Assembly: GCA_963922315.1 (NCBI GenBank) | Contig: CAWUID010000001.1 | Location: forward strand, 62,001 to 126,000 | Reading direction: 5' to 3' | From: JAHDBG01 sp963922315 | Lineage (GTDB): Bacteria > Pseudomonadota > Gammaproteobacteria > Chromatiales > Chromatiaceae | DNA length: 64,000 nt | Program-made: the position numbers and the translations under genes | Notes under the pieces: model-generated | Database searches by the model: none | Seen by the model: the letters and a program-made list of their open reading frames with translations, nothing else | Told to the model about the DNA's origin: nothing | In this document: one piece after another, positions 1-7,671 of the stretch | How the letters are laid out: each line of letters starts with the position of its first letter | How positions within the stretch are numbered: the first letter of the stretch is position 1

Positions 1-298
1 CGCCTGCAAATTATGTGAAGCAGTCTGCCCGGCATTAGCGATCACGATTGAAGCTGAACCGCGTGATGACGGCTCACGTCGTACCACCCGGTACGATATC
101 GATCTGTTTAAATGTATCTATTGTGGTTTTTGTGAAGAATCCTGCCCGGTAGATTCCATCGTTGAAACCCGCATGTACGAATACCATTTTGAACAACGCG
201 GCGAACAGATCATGACGAAACAAAAATTGCTCGAAATCGGCGATCAGTACGAACAACAGATCGCTGTCGACCGGCAAGCACAGGCTATGGTGCGCTGA
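1..298 (+). CDS. nuoI: NADH-quinone oxidoreductase subunit I, 3' part
   Basis: The last 98 residues of NuoI, the subunit of respiratory complex I that carries the two [4Fe-4S] clusters N6a and N6b and passes electrons toward the quinone site. The reading frame enters at base 2. Visible are the tail of the first cluster motif (ACKLCEAVCP), the complete second motif (CIYCGFCEESCP) and the family's typical ending (EYHFE, RGEQIMTKQKLL, IGDQYE). The start lies outside the window. The usual neighbours nuoJ to nuoN do not follow: folK begins on the opposite strand 24 bases later, so the nuo operon either ends here or is split. The identification is very secure. Confidence 0.96.
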   Translation, partial: ACKLCEAVCPALAITIEAEPRDDGSRRTTRYDIDLFKCIYCGFCEESCPVDSIVETRMYEYHFEQRGEQIMTKQKLLEIGDQYEQQIAVDRQAQAMVR

Positions 299-311
299 TC
301 TATTGACTTAC

Positions 312-334
312 AGAGCGCTTTTTAAAAGCGCTCT
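312..334. terminator. perfect palindrome between nuoI and folK, possible bidirectional terminator
   Basis: An 11-base arm (AGAGCGCTTTT) is followed, after one base, by its exact reverse complement. It lies where the convergent genes nuoI and folK meet and overlaps the last codons of folK. It could stop transcription from both sides, but neither strand has a clear run of Ts after the stem, so the role is inferred from position and symmetry only. Confidence 0.4.
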
Positions 335-810
335 AAATCCATGTGCGGACACTGAGCTAACAGCCTTTTCACTGGCCCGGATTCAACAATAACAAGATCA
401 GGTGCTATTTCCATCAACGGTTGCAACACAAATTGCCGTTTAGTCAGTTCCGGATGTGGCACGATCAGACGTTCTGACCGGATCGTATGTTCACCAAATA
501 GCAGCAGATCTAAATCCAGCGTACGCGGCCCCCAATGGCGGATGCGCCGACGATGATGGACTTGTTCCAGACCCTGTAACGCATCCAGTAGTGCCTCAGC
601 GGGCAAGGTAGTCCGGATGCAGGCCACGGCATTGATATAGTCTGGTTGATCCGCCGGGCCAACCGGTGCAGAGCGGTATAAGCCAGACTGTGCCATCATC
701 TCGACTTCCGGCAGTGCAGCCAGCTCGTTAAATGCAGTTTGTACCTGCTGTATCGGATCGTCCAGGTTACTGCCCAGCCCGATATAAGCGACTTCAGTTT
801 GTTTCGACAT
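322..810 (-). CDS. folK: 2-amino-4-hydroxy-6-hydroxymethyldihydropteridine diphosphokinase (HPPK)
   Basis: Transfers pyrophosphate from ATP to 6-hydroxymethyl-7,8-dihydropterin in cytoplasmic folate synthesis. At 162 residues it has the normal length for a single-domain HPPK. Visible are the N-terminal GLGSNLDDP segment (residues 11-19), the pterin-loop region with YRSAPVG (45-51), the family signature WGPRTLDLDLLLF (93-105) with the magnesium-binding aspartates, and HPE (119-121). It stands alone: folP and folB are not next to it, and nuoI converges on it. Its start codon lies back to back with the toxin gene on the other strand, and their 5' ends overlap. Confidence 0.95.
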   Translation of the reverse strand: MSKQTEVAYIGLGSNLDDPIQQVQTAFNELAALPEVEMMAQSGLYRSAPVGPADQPDYINAVACIRTTLPAEALLDALQGLEQVHHRRRIRHWGPRTLDLDLLLFGEHTIRSERLIVPHPELTKRQFVLQPLMEIAPDLVIVESGPVKRLLAQCPHMDLERF

Positions 811-1098
811 GATTTTCTCAACTCTACAGATTCAAAATGGCTCGACGGATTAAAAGACCGGCGAGCTAAAGCACGTATCCAGGCTCGCATAGATAGAATG
901 GAAATGGGGAATTTCGGGGATATTGCTCCCGTAGGTGAGGGCGTTAGTGAATTGCGTATCCCTTATGGGCCGGGTTACAGAGTTTATTGCTTACAAAGAG
1001 GCGCTGTTATCGTCATACTTTTGTCTGGCGGCAACAAAAATACTCAGGCTGCAGATATTGTACGAGCTAAAAAAATTGCAAAACAAATTGAGGATTAA
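799..1098 (+). CDS. HigB/RelE-family toxin of a type II toxin-antitoxin pair
   Basis: Matches the short 'addiction module killer protein' branch of the RelE/ParE superfamily, ribonuclease toxins that usually act on ribosome-bound mRNA. The diagnostic stretches are WLDGLKDRRAKARIQARIDR, GNFGDIAPVGEGVSELRI and YGPGYRVY, followed by a strand with LLSGGNKNTQ. The start is uncertain. No ATG lies close upstream in this frame. A TTG at 799 gives 99 residues and puts the tryptophan at position 14, near where the family has it; an ATG at 739 would add 20 residues read antisense to folK. An out-of-frame ATG at 809 reads MIFSTLQIQ, so loss of one base near 832 is also possible. The antitoxin starts right after the stop codon. 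Confidence 0.85.
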   Translation: MFRHDFLNSTDSKWLDGLKDRRAKARIQARIDRMEMGNFGDIAPVGEGVSELRIPYGPGYRVYCLQRGAVIVILLSGGNKNTQAADIVRAKKIAKQIED

Positions 1099-1395
1099 AT
1101 GATGTCTATACTAACTACTCGCTGGGATTCAGCGGAACATCTGAAAACAGAAAGTGATATGCAGTTATATCTTGAAGCTTGTCTGGAAGAGGCAGAAAAT
1201 GACCCGGAATTTATTATTCATGCATTAAATGTCGTCGCTCGTGCAAAAAGCATGAATCAGACTGCTGAAAATACAAATCAGATTTATAAAAGTGATGAAA
1301 AAATGTTGTTTCTGGAAGATAAATCTGATTTTTCAACAGTCGTATCAGTAGCAAGAAAACTAGGGTTTAAATTTGCCATACGACCTGCAACCTGA
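1099..1395 (+). CDS. antitoxin of the HigBA-like pair
   Basis: Partner of the upstream toxin in the order toxin-antitoxin, typical for this subfamily. The N-terminal half is well conserved (TTRWDSAEHLKTESDMQLYLEA split over two segments, then LEEAENDPEFI and LNVVARAKSMNQTAENT). The family's C-terminal helix-turn-helix normally reads something like 'TGLSRESLYKAL'; here only IYKS and the end FSTVVSVARKLGFKF resemble it, so DNA binding and autoregulation may be altered. 98 residues is the normal size. It starts directly at the toxin stop codon with two consecutive ATGs, implying translational coupling. Cytoplasmic. Confidence 0.82.
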   Translation: MMSILTTRWDSAEHLKTESDMQLYLEACLEEAENDPEFIIHALNVVARAKSMNQTAENTNQIYKSDEKMLFLEDKSDFSTVVSVARKLGFKFAIRPAT

Positions 1396-1426
1396 AGTCT
1401 ATACCAATAGCATAGAGCAAGTCGGT

Positions 1427-2116
1427 TTATGTGACATAGTGGGTCGGGTCAGCTATACCTGCTGTGGCAAACCCCTGCGCACGTAACACACACGAGTCAC
1501 ACCGGCCACACGCCAGTCCCTCAGTATCTGCCTGGTAACAAGATACAGTCAGACTATAATCTAATTGATAGACCAGTCCCTGTCGAATGATCTCTGCTTT
1601 AGTCAGGTGCAGCAGTGGGGCATGAACCTGCACTGGCTGTCCTTCTACCCCGGCTCGGGTCGCCAACTGCGCCAGTTGAGCAAATGCCTGAATAAAAGCG
1701 GGGCGACAATCGGGGTAACCGGAATAATCTACCGCATTCACACCAATTACCAGATGCCTGGCTGCCAGTACTTCAGCCCAGCCTAGTGCCATAGATAAAA
1801 AAATCGTATTGCGTGCTGGCACATAGGTGACCGGGATACCTGGTTTCTCCGCATAATCCGGCACCGCAATTGTGGTATCCGTCAATGCTGAGCCACCGAT
1901 CACATCCAGAGCGAGTGGCATCACCTGATGTTCAACCACGCCAATCGCCTGCGCGACTCGCTGTGCTGCCTGCAATTCAGCCTGATGCCTTTGCTCGTAG
2001 GCAAAACTGAGCGCATAACACGCAAATCCTTCTGCCCGTGCCCAAGCCAAAGCAGTCGCTGAATCCAACCCGCCAGAAACCAAAACAACGGCTTTTTCAG
2101 GTTTGGGGTTTGGCAT
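1427..2116 (-). CDS. queC: 7-cyano-7-deazaguanine (preQ0) synthase
   Basis: ATP-dependent conversion of 7-carboxy-7-deazaguanine and ammonia to preQ0, on the way to the tRNA nucleoside queuosine. The N-terminal PP-loop SGGLDS is at residues 14-19. The zinc site is formed by Cys193 and the CGRCDSC cluster (Cys203, 206, 209). VTYVPARNTIFLS and GVNAVDYSGYPDC are further QueC hallmarks. 229 residues is the usual length. It is the last gene of the pal/traT/cpoB group and overlaps the end of cpoB by 20 bases; the cpoB-queC adjacency is common in gammaproteobacteria. No other queuosine gene is present. Confidence 0.96.
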   Translation of the reverse strand: MPNPKPEKAVVLVSGGLDSATALAWARAEGFACYALSFAYEQRHQAELQAAQRVAQAIGVVEHQVMPLALDVIGGSALTDTTIAVPDYAEKPGIPVTYVPARNTIFLSMALGWAEVLAARHLVIGVNAVDYSGYPDCRPAFIQAFAQLAQLATRAGVEGQPVQVHAPLLHLTKAEIIRQGLVYQLDYSLTVSCYQADTEGLACGRCDSCVLRAQGFATAGIADPTHYVT

Positions 2117-2882
2117 CAGGTTCTGTCTGTGTCTGTTCGGTCAGTTTATTTTGTGCCGACTCCGCTGCACGTGAATCCGGGTAATCCTGCACAATGCGTT
2201 GCCATACCTGACGTGCTGTCGGTAGGTCGTCCTGTGCCTGATAAATACGGGCAATCATATACCAGGCGTCCGGTACCTTAGTGCTGTCCGGATATTTTTC
2301 TACTACCTGAGTGAATGCAGCTAATGCCGCAGCATTATCCTGCAACACGAAGTGTGCTTCACCTTGCCAGTAATGCGCATTCACAACCAATGGGTGTTGC
2401 GGATAGTCTGCTAAAAACGCCTGAAATGCTGATACTGCCTGCGCATACTGACGTTGTTGCGGGCTCAGTAAGGCCCAGGCAGCGGCATATGCCTGCTCAG
2501 CTGATTCGGGTGCCGGGGCAGTAGTGGTCTCTGTCGACGGTTGCGACGACTGAGTGGGTAGTGGTGGTAGTGCGACTGGTGGTCGTGGTGCAGCAGGTTT
2601 GAGTGTGCTCAGTTGCTGCGTTAAGTCCTGGTAACGATCACGTTGTCTGCGTTCTGTCTGTGCCAGTTCGTGCTGCAATAATTCAATCTGACCACGTAAT
2701 TGGTCATTGCTGCGTTGGAGCGCCTGTACCTGCAGAGTCAGTTCGGTGATTTTGCCCGCACGTCGCTCCAGTAATTGCAGCCGCTGCTCGGTATTCAGGG
2801 TAGCGGCTGTCACCCAAGGCAGCAGACTAAATCCGCATAGACCACAGATCAGATACGTGGCCGGTCTGCTCATCAGTGTCAT
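2097..2882 (-). CDS. cpoB: Tol-Pal associated coordinator CpoB (YbgF)
   Basis: Periplasmic protein that links the Tol-Pal machine with PBP1B-dependent peptidoglycan synthesis at division. A signal peptide of about 26 residues ends near VTA-ATLN. A coiled-coil trimerisation segment follows (about 30-95, rich in Q, L and E), then a proline/threonine linker and TPR repeats from about residue 128 (AQAVSAFQAFLADYPQHPLVVNAHYWQGEAHF and the two following repeats). 261 residues is typical. The start overlaps the traT-like stop by four bases (ATGA), so it is translated in one operon with pal and traT. Confidence 0.93.
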   Translation of the reverse strand: MTLMSRPATYLICGLCGFSLLPWVTAATLNTEQRLQLLERRAGKITELTLQVQALQRSNDQLRGQIELLQHELAQTERRQRDRYQDLTQQLSTLKPAAPRPPVALPPLPTQSSQPSTETTTAPAPESAEQAYAAAWALLSPQQRQYAQAVSAFQAFLADYPQHPLVVNAHYWQGEAHFVLQDNAAALAAFTQVVEKYPDSTKVPDAWYMIARIYQAQDDLPTARQVWQRIVQDYPDSRAAESAQNKLTEQTQTEPDAKPQT

Positions 2883-3670
2883 GGCAGAACGCCGCTGATG
2901 GCTCCAACCATTTTAGTTAATAAAAAATCCAGTGCTTCTTCCGGTGTCAGCTTCAGGCGTTCTGCTGAGGCAATCAGACGATTTTCATGATTCAGGAAGT
3001 CTTCGGTAATCTCGACGACCTGCCGGTCACTGGAATCATTGCGTGAGCTGCCAGTGTTGCCTGTCAGGCTGTCTCCCTGCAGACCGCGTAGTTGCTGATT
3101 GTCACCAGTGGTGCGTGTAGTCTTCACGCTACCCTCAACCCGCTCACCCACCGTCAGATCCGTCACCAGGTCAATCCGTATCTGTTTGTTGCGGTTACGC
3201 AAAATATTGGTGACCACTTCACCCAGCACAGCCCCGCCAACACCTGCAGCACCCTTGTACTCATCATTGCTGGATACGCCATAGCCGATCAGGCCACCAA
3301 TCGCTGCGCCAGCACCGCTGGAAAACTCGGCTGCCGCGTTTTCACCATAACCGCGCACATTCGCCCGCAACACATACTGTGCCTGATCTGGTTGACGAAC
3401 CAATTGATAGCCTGCGTCTTCTATTTCATCGGCAACCCGTGACCGTAACCGGCTGACTGGAAAATCACTCCCGGAACTGTTGCGTACCCGCAAATATACT
3501 GTCATATCATCCGAAAAACGCACATCCGGTTGTGGGTTCAGCCATTCAACATTACCGCGCAGCTTAACACTGTCCGGATCAGTCAGTCCCACTGTGCCCT
3601 GATACACCGAATCTAATGTGCTGCAACCAGTGAGCCCTAAAATTGCCAGCAAACTGAGAATTTTTTTCAT
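2879..3670 (-). CDS. traT: TraT-family outer-membrane lipoprotein
   Basis: Belongs to the TraT complement-resistance lipoproteins, first known from F plasmids (surface exclusion, serum resistance) but with chromosomal homologues. The signal peptide ends in the lipobox LTGC, so Cys16 would be lipidated. The family's glycine-rich hydrophobic core (SSGAGAAIGGLIGYG, then GAAGVGGAVLGEVV) is present around residues 115-155, followed by the strand-rich part and the C-terminal LTPEEALDFLLTKM. 263 residues is normal. It sits between pal and cpoB, an unusual place, with no plasmid genes nearby. Its cellular role here is unknown; an envelope role beside Tol-Pal is an inference from position. Confidence 0.88.
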   Translation of the reverse strand: MKKILSLLAILGLTGCSTLDSVYQGTVGLTDPDSVKLRGNVEWLNPQPDVRFSDDMTVYLRVRNSSGSDFPVSRLRSRVADEIEDAGYQLVRQPDQAQYVLRANVRGYGENAAAEFSSGAGAAIGGLIGYGVSSNDEYKGAAGVGGAVLGEVVTNILRNRNKQIRIDLVTDLTVGERVEGSVKTTRTTGDNQQLRGLQGDSLTGNTGSSRNDSSDRQVVEITEDFLNHENRLIASAERLKLTPEEALDFLLTKMVGAISGVLP

Positions 3671-3693
3671 CCGTCGGATCCTCCGCCAATAAA

Positions 3694-4239
3694 TCAGGTT
3701 TGTGAATAATATAGCTGAGCCCGGCGGTTTTCAGCCCAGGCAGCTTCGGTCTGTGCCCGGTTTAGCGGTACTTCTTCGCCGTAGCTGACCACATCTATCT
3801 GGGTCGGGCGTACGCCTTCTGCTTCAAAAAACTGCCGGATTGCCATCGCCCGGCGCTCACCCAGCGCGATGTTATATTCGCGCGAACCGCGTTCATCCGC
3901 ATGCCCGGCGATCAGCACTCGCTGGCGTGGATGGGTATTCAGATAACGGGCATGGGCACGCAGCGTGGCAAAATCTTCCGTGCGCAGACTGCTGTCATCA
4001 AACGCAAAATGAAAAATGCGTTGTTTCAGCAGTGGATCCGGACTGTTCAGTGGTTGTGCCGGATCACCCAGCGGATCAAACACTGCGCTGGAAGTGCCTG
4101 CCGCTGGCTGTGTCACTGTCTCGTTTCCGCCTCCTTCGTTCATCACAGGCGCCGGACTCGTGTGCTCGCCATCCGGCGTCATGCTCGCGCACCCGACCAT
4201 CGCCACACTCAAACCCACCCAGAGGCACCGCTTAATCAT
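3694..4239 (-). CDS. pal: peptidoglycan-associated lipoprotein Pal
   Basis: Outer-membrane lipoprotein of the Tol-Pal complex, anchoring the membrane to peptidoglycan. From the ATG at 4239 the product has 181 residues: a short signal peptide with lipobox VGC (Cys17), a flexible Ser/Pro/Gly linker, and an OmpA-like domain with HFAFDDSSL, GHADERGSREYN and LGERRA, the residues that grip meso-diaminopimelate. The open frame runs much further upstream without coding character. Other starts are ATG at 4242 and at 4251 (preceded by AAAGGA but only 3 bases away). tolB, normally directly upstream, is absent; TRAP transporter genes precede it. Confidence 0.93.
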   Translation of the reverse strand: MIKRCLWVGLSVAMVGCASMTPDGEHTSPAPVMNEGGGNETVTQPAAGTSSAVFDPLGDPAQPLNSPDPLLKQRIFHFAFDDSSLRTEDFATLRAHARYLNTHPRQRVLIAGHADERGSREYNIALGERRAMAIRQFFEAEGVRPTQIDVVSYGEEVPLNRAQTEAAWAENRRAQLYYSQT

Positions 4240-4304
4240 CATCACAAACATCCATCCTTTAAATGTAAACCAAATAACAATAGATTCAGAAACAGCCAGA
4301 CCTG

Positions 4305-5585
4305 TTATAGCCCATACCAGGTTGGGAACAGTAGCATCGAAATCAGTACAGTGATCTGCAACGCAATATACGGCCAGACACCGCGATAAATGTCGACGGT
4401 GCGTACCTCCGGTGGTGCCACACCCTTCAGATAAAACAGGCTGAAGCCGAAGGGTGGGGTCAGGAATGAGGTTTGCAGATTCAGCGCAATCAGCAGGGCG
4501 AACCATACCATATTGAGCCCCATTGCTTCGGCTATTGGCGCCAGAATTGGTACCACGATGAATGAGATTTCGACAAAATCAATGAAGAAGCCGAGCAGCA
4601 GAATGATCAGCATTGCCAGTATCAGAAAGCCCCACTGTTCTCCCGGTAGCTGGAGCATAAATTCTTCGACCAGGATATCGCCGCCTGTGTAGGTGAACAC
4701 CATTGAAAAGGCTGTTGCACCCAGCAGAATGGCAAATACCATCGCAGTGATTTTGACGGTTTCCAGTGCACTTTCACGTAACATCATCCAGTTGAAGCGA
4801 CGATAGCTGAGTGCCAGCAGGATCGCACCGACCCCGCCCAACGCGGAAGATTCTGTCGGTGTCGCGATGCCGGCAAAAATCGAACCCAGCACTACGATGA
4901 TCAATGCCAGCGGCGGGACAATTGCTTTTAGTGCTGCCCAATAGTCCAGAGAGGTATTCTGCTCCGTCTGTGGCAGGGCAGGTGCCTGATCGGGTCGCCA
5001 CCAGGCCAGCAGCAAGACGTAGATCACATATAGACCTACCAGAACCAGTCCGGGGCCGAGTGCTGCCTGAAACAGATCGCCGACCGGCAATCCCAGCACA
5101 TCCCCCAGAATAATCAGGATGATGGAGGGTGGAATAATCTGACCCAGTGTGCCTGCACCACAAATGGTGCCAGTTGCCAGGCCCTTGTCATAGCCTGCCT
5201 GTAACATCACTGGCAGTGAGATGACTCCCATTGCCACGACACTGGCACCGACCACACCGGTTGAGGCAGCCAGCAGGGCGCCGACCAGAATGGTGGCCAC
5301 TGCCAGGCCGCCGCGCATCCGGCCAAATAATTGGCCGATAGCGGTCAGGAGTTGTTCTGCCAATGCGGTTTTTTGCAGTACCAGCCCCATAAAGATAAAC
5401 AGCGGCACCGCCATCAGCACCGAGTTTTGCATGATGCTGTAGATGCGGAATGGCATAAACGCAAATAAACCCCAACCTTCTGCCAGCACACCGAAGATCA
5501 GTGCGACCCCGCCAAAGGTAAACGCGACCGGAAAGCCGAACAATAGCAGCACTAGTGCGACGACAAACATGATGAGACCGATCAT
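4305..5585 (-). CDS. dctM: TRAP transporter large membrane subunit
   Basis: DctM-type permease of a tripartite ATP-independent periplasmic (TRAP) transporter, which imports organic acids or other small anions driven by sodium. 426 residues with about 12 hydrophobic segments. Family segments visible: FGFPVAFTFGG near the N-terminus, MAVPLFIFMGLVL, GALLAASTGVVGASVVAMG, GTLGQIIPPSIILIILG, ATPTESSALG, and the C-terminal NLQTSFLTPPFGFSLFYLKG. The substrate cannot be told from sequence. It overlaps dctQ by four bases (ATGA). The substrate-binding protein DctP, which usually adjoins these genes, is not in the window. Confidence 0.94.
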   Translation of the reverse strand: MIGLIMFVVALVLLLFGFPVAFTFGGVALIFGVLAEGWGLFAFMPFRIYSIMQNSVLMAVPLFIFMGLVLQKTALAEQLLTAIGQLFGRMRGGLAVATILVGALLAASTGVVGASVVAMGVISLPVMLQAGYDKGLATGTICGAGTLGQIIPPSIILIILGDVLGLPVGDLFQAALGPGLVLVGLYVIYVLLLAWWRPDQAPALPQTEQNTSLDYWAALKAIVPPLALIIVVLGSIFAGIATPTESSALGGVGAILLALSYRRFNWMMLRESALETVKITAMVFAILLGATAFSMVFTYTGGDILVEEFMLQLPGEQWGFLILAMLIILLLGFFIDFVEISFIVVPILAPIAEAMGLNMVWFALLIALNLQTSFLTPPFGFSLFYLKGVAPPEVRTVDIYRGVWPYIALQITVLISMLLFPTWYGL

Positions 5586-6112
5586 GTGTCTGCTCCGCTG
5601 ATGGGTGCATCCACAATCTGTTGCCAGGCACGTAGGACGACTCCCAGGCTGCTTAATAACACACAGGCAAATGCCAGGCTGATCATCCCTTTGATTAGCC
5701 AGCGTTGCGTCAGACCACCGGGGTCGCCACTGATTTCACCGATCTGATAGGCATCATAGGCAAAACCAATGCCATAAAACGTCACTACGCCACAAAACGG
5801 CCAGACAAAGATCAGGGTGCCAAGCAGGTTGATCCAGGCCTGGCGTCGCTGGCCCAGCCGTTCGTAGATCAGATCCACCCGCACATGCCCGTCTGTTTGT
5901 AACGTATAGGCGACGCCTAGCAGGAACACGGTGGCAAACAGATGCCATTCCAGCTCCTGCATCGCGATTGACACATCATTAAAAAGGTAACGCATCACGA
6001 CATCGTAAAAGACATTGCTCAGCAACAACACCAGCAGGCTTGCAGCGAGATAGCCCAGACCCTGTGTGATCTGGCTGATGGTGTGTTCTGTGCTGATTAA
6101 GTATCGATTCAT
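5582..6112 (-). CDS. dctQ: TRAP transporter small membrane subunit
   Basis: DctQ-type four-helix subunit that pairs with the large permease downstream. From the ATG at 6112 the product has 176 residues. Four hydrophobic segments are visible, with the family's conserved middle part (VMRYLFNDVSIAMQELEWH, then FLLGVAYTLQTDGHVRVDLIYERL). A longer frame reaches 6202 and would overlap the divergent exchanger gene; the inner ATG fits the family better, although no clear ribosome-binding site precedes it. Transcribed with dctM. Confidence 0.9.
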   Translation of the reverse strand: MNRYLISTEHTISQITQGLGYLAASLLVLLLSNVFYDVVMRYLFNDVSIAMQELEWHLFATVFLLGVAYTLQTDGHVRVDLIYERLGQRRQAWINLLGTLIFVWPFCGVVTFYGIGFAYDAYQIGEISGDPGGLTQRWLIKGMISLAFACVLLSSLGVVLRAWQQIVDAPISGADT

Positions 6113-6190
6113 ATTGTTGTTACGATAGAATAGTCCGGTTATATCGAAGACTCTGCTCCTGACAACCCCTGCTTCTGCAAACCTTATATT

Positions 6191-7231
6191 ATGCAACATC
6201 ACGTCAGACCCATGGCACTGATTGCGTCCGCACTGCTACTGGGTTATCTGCTGATATTATTTATGCGCGCCAGCCTGATATCAGACATGCTGCTGTTTGC
6301 TGTCAGTCTGTTCGCGCTGGTAAAGTCTGCGGATATCTTCACCCGGTTGGCAACCGACTTGGGTAATCGGTTGGGGATCAGTCGCCTGGCCACCGGTATT
6401 CTGATTATTGCGATCGGTACCTCGGCACCAGAATTGTTTGCCTCTGTTGGTGCCGCGCTGCAGGGCCAGCCGGAAATCGTGGTTGGCAATGTACTGGGCA
6501 CCATTATCGCCAACAGTCTGCTGGGTATCGGGTGTGGTGCCATCGTCGCATCCACAGCGCTGAAAGTACACCATAGTGTGTTTGGTACTCAGATGTCTTT
6601 GTTTCTGGTTGCGATTTTACTGGCGTTGGGGAGCCTGTATGATGGCATCCTGGTCTGGTACGAAGGCCTGATTCTGCTGATAGTGCTCGGGTTTTATTTG
6701 CATCATGTGATGCGGCACTCGGGTGTCCCCGAACCTGACACACATGGCATACCAGATGAATCAGTTGAATCGGCAGATATGAGCCCGCCCGTCGCCTGGC
6801 TGATTCCGTTGTTGCTGATCAGTTTGGCGGCCCTGTTTCTGTCCGGGGATCTGGTGGTTACCGCTCTGATTCAGGGCGCCGCAACACTGGACATTTCCAG
6901 CACCAAACTCGCCACTTCAATTCTGGCAGTGGGTACTTCCATCCCCGAAATTGCGACGGCGATTGCGCTGGTCAGGCAACACAATGCAGATGGTTTATTC
7001 GGCGAGATTATCGGCTCAAACATTTTTGATGTCTTAGGCATTTTCGGTATCATCGCTTTGTTCACACCGTTGACACTGGCTGCCGATCTGTTGCTGTACC
7101 TGAGTGGTTCGGTTTTCCTGATGTTCATCATCACTATGATGATCATGAATGACCGGGAAATAAACCGGCTTGAGGGTGTGTCCCTGATCGCGCTCTTCAG
7201 CCTGTTCACTCTGCAGCTGGTTAATTTGTAG
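6191..7231 (+). CDS. calcium/sodium antiporter, CaCA family (YrbG-like)
   Basis: Inner-membrane cation exchanger of the YrbG/CaxA type, expected to exchange calcium and sodium ions. 346 residues with two homologous halves of hydrophobic helices. The two signature alpha-repeats are clear: GTSAPE at residues 76-81 followed by GNVLGTIIANSLLGIG, and GTSIPE at 248-253 followed by GEIIGSNIFDVLGI. A charged cytoplasmic loop around residues 180-200 separates the halves. An internal ATG (6212) would shorten it by seven residues. It diverges from the TRAP genes. No terminator is evident after it; a 764-base gap follows. Confidence 0.93.
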   Translation: MQHHVRPMALIASALLLGYLLILFMRASLISDMLLFAVSLFALVKSADIFTRLATDLGNRLGISRLATGILIIAIGTSAPELFASVGAALQGQPEIVVGNVLGTIIANSLLGIGCGAIVASTALKVHHSVFGTQMSLFLVAILLALGSLYDGILVWYEGLILLIVLGFYLHHVMRHSGVPEPDTHGIPDESVESADMSPPVAWLIPLLLISLAALFLSGDLVVTALIQGAATLDISSTKLATSILAVGTSIPEIATAIALVRQHNADGLFGEIIGSNIFDVLGIFGIIALFTPLTLAADLLLYLSGSVFLMFIITMMIMNDREINRLEGVSLIALFSLFTLQLVNL

Positions 7232-7503
7232 AGTGGAATCGAATCGTTATCCCGGTAAATCCTGGTGAGAAACGAAGTCGTCTTAACATGCTTTGTGAAG
7301 TGACCGTATTTTGTCAGCAGCCAGACCAGTCTCTTCCGAAAAATTGCTTCAGGCATGGGATCACTTCATTGCGCTAAATCTGAGTGGCAGGCTCATGCCC
7401 CTGACCAGGTAATTGACAGGGTATTTTTCTTTCCACTCTCAGAGAGCTTTGTTTTTACTGATCTTTTTAAGTGGCAGGTATGGCTGCATACTGTTTCCGA
7501 GGA

Positions 7504-7532
7504 TAGCCAAATATAGACTGCTCCGCTATAAT
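7504..7532 (+). promoter_or_regulatory. sigma70-like promoter
   Basis: TAGCCA (four of six matches to the -35 consensus) and a perfect -10 box TATAAT (7527-7532) are separated by 17 bases. Transcription would start near 7539. The nearest plus-strand gene begins only at 7996, with the inverted-repeat element between, so it could drive a small RNA or a long leader. Confidence 0.5.
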
Positions 7533-7539
7533 GCTGTCA

Positions 7540-7667
7540 AATACGCAACCATTTCGCGGAAATAGCCCCCTGTGTGCCTTCCCAAAAGGAAGTCAGCACC
7601 TCTTGTTTGGGGCAAGGTCAACACACCCCGTGGCCTTGATCTGAATCAATGCTTGGTTATTTCCAGT
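7540..7667 (+). ncRNA. possible structured small RNA or leader
   Basis: Directly after the promoter-like sequence the strand can fold into several hairpins: CTTCC/GGAAG around AAAA (near 7580), CCTCTTG/CAAGG (near 7605), and an outer GTGTG/CACAC pairing that would close a three-way junction. I do not recognise any known riboswitch or RNA family, and no clean terminator follows. Predicted from pairing by eye only. Confidence 0.22.
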
Positions 7668-7671
7668 CCCT

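Noticed and set aside
4252..4506. N-terminal extension of the Pal frame by 85 or more codons
   Set aside because: No Pal similarity, no ribosome-binding site, and it overlaps the end of dctM; the signal peptide starts at 4239-4251.
5188..5631. 147-codon minus-strand frame inside dctM
   Set aside because: Shifted frame of dctM with arginine/glycine-rich, non-coding composition.
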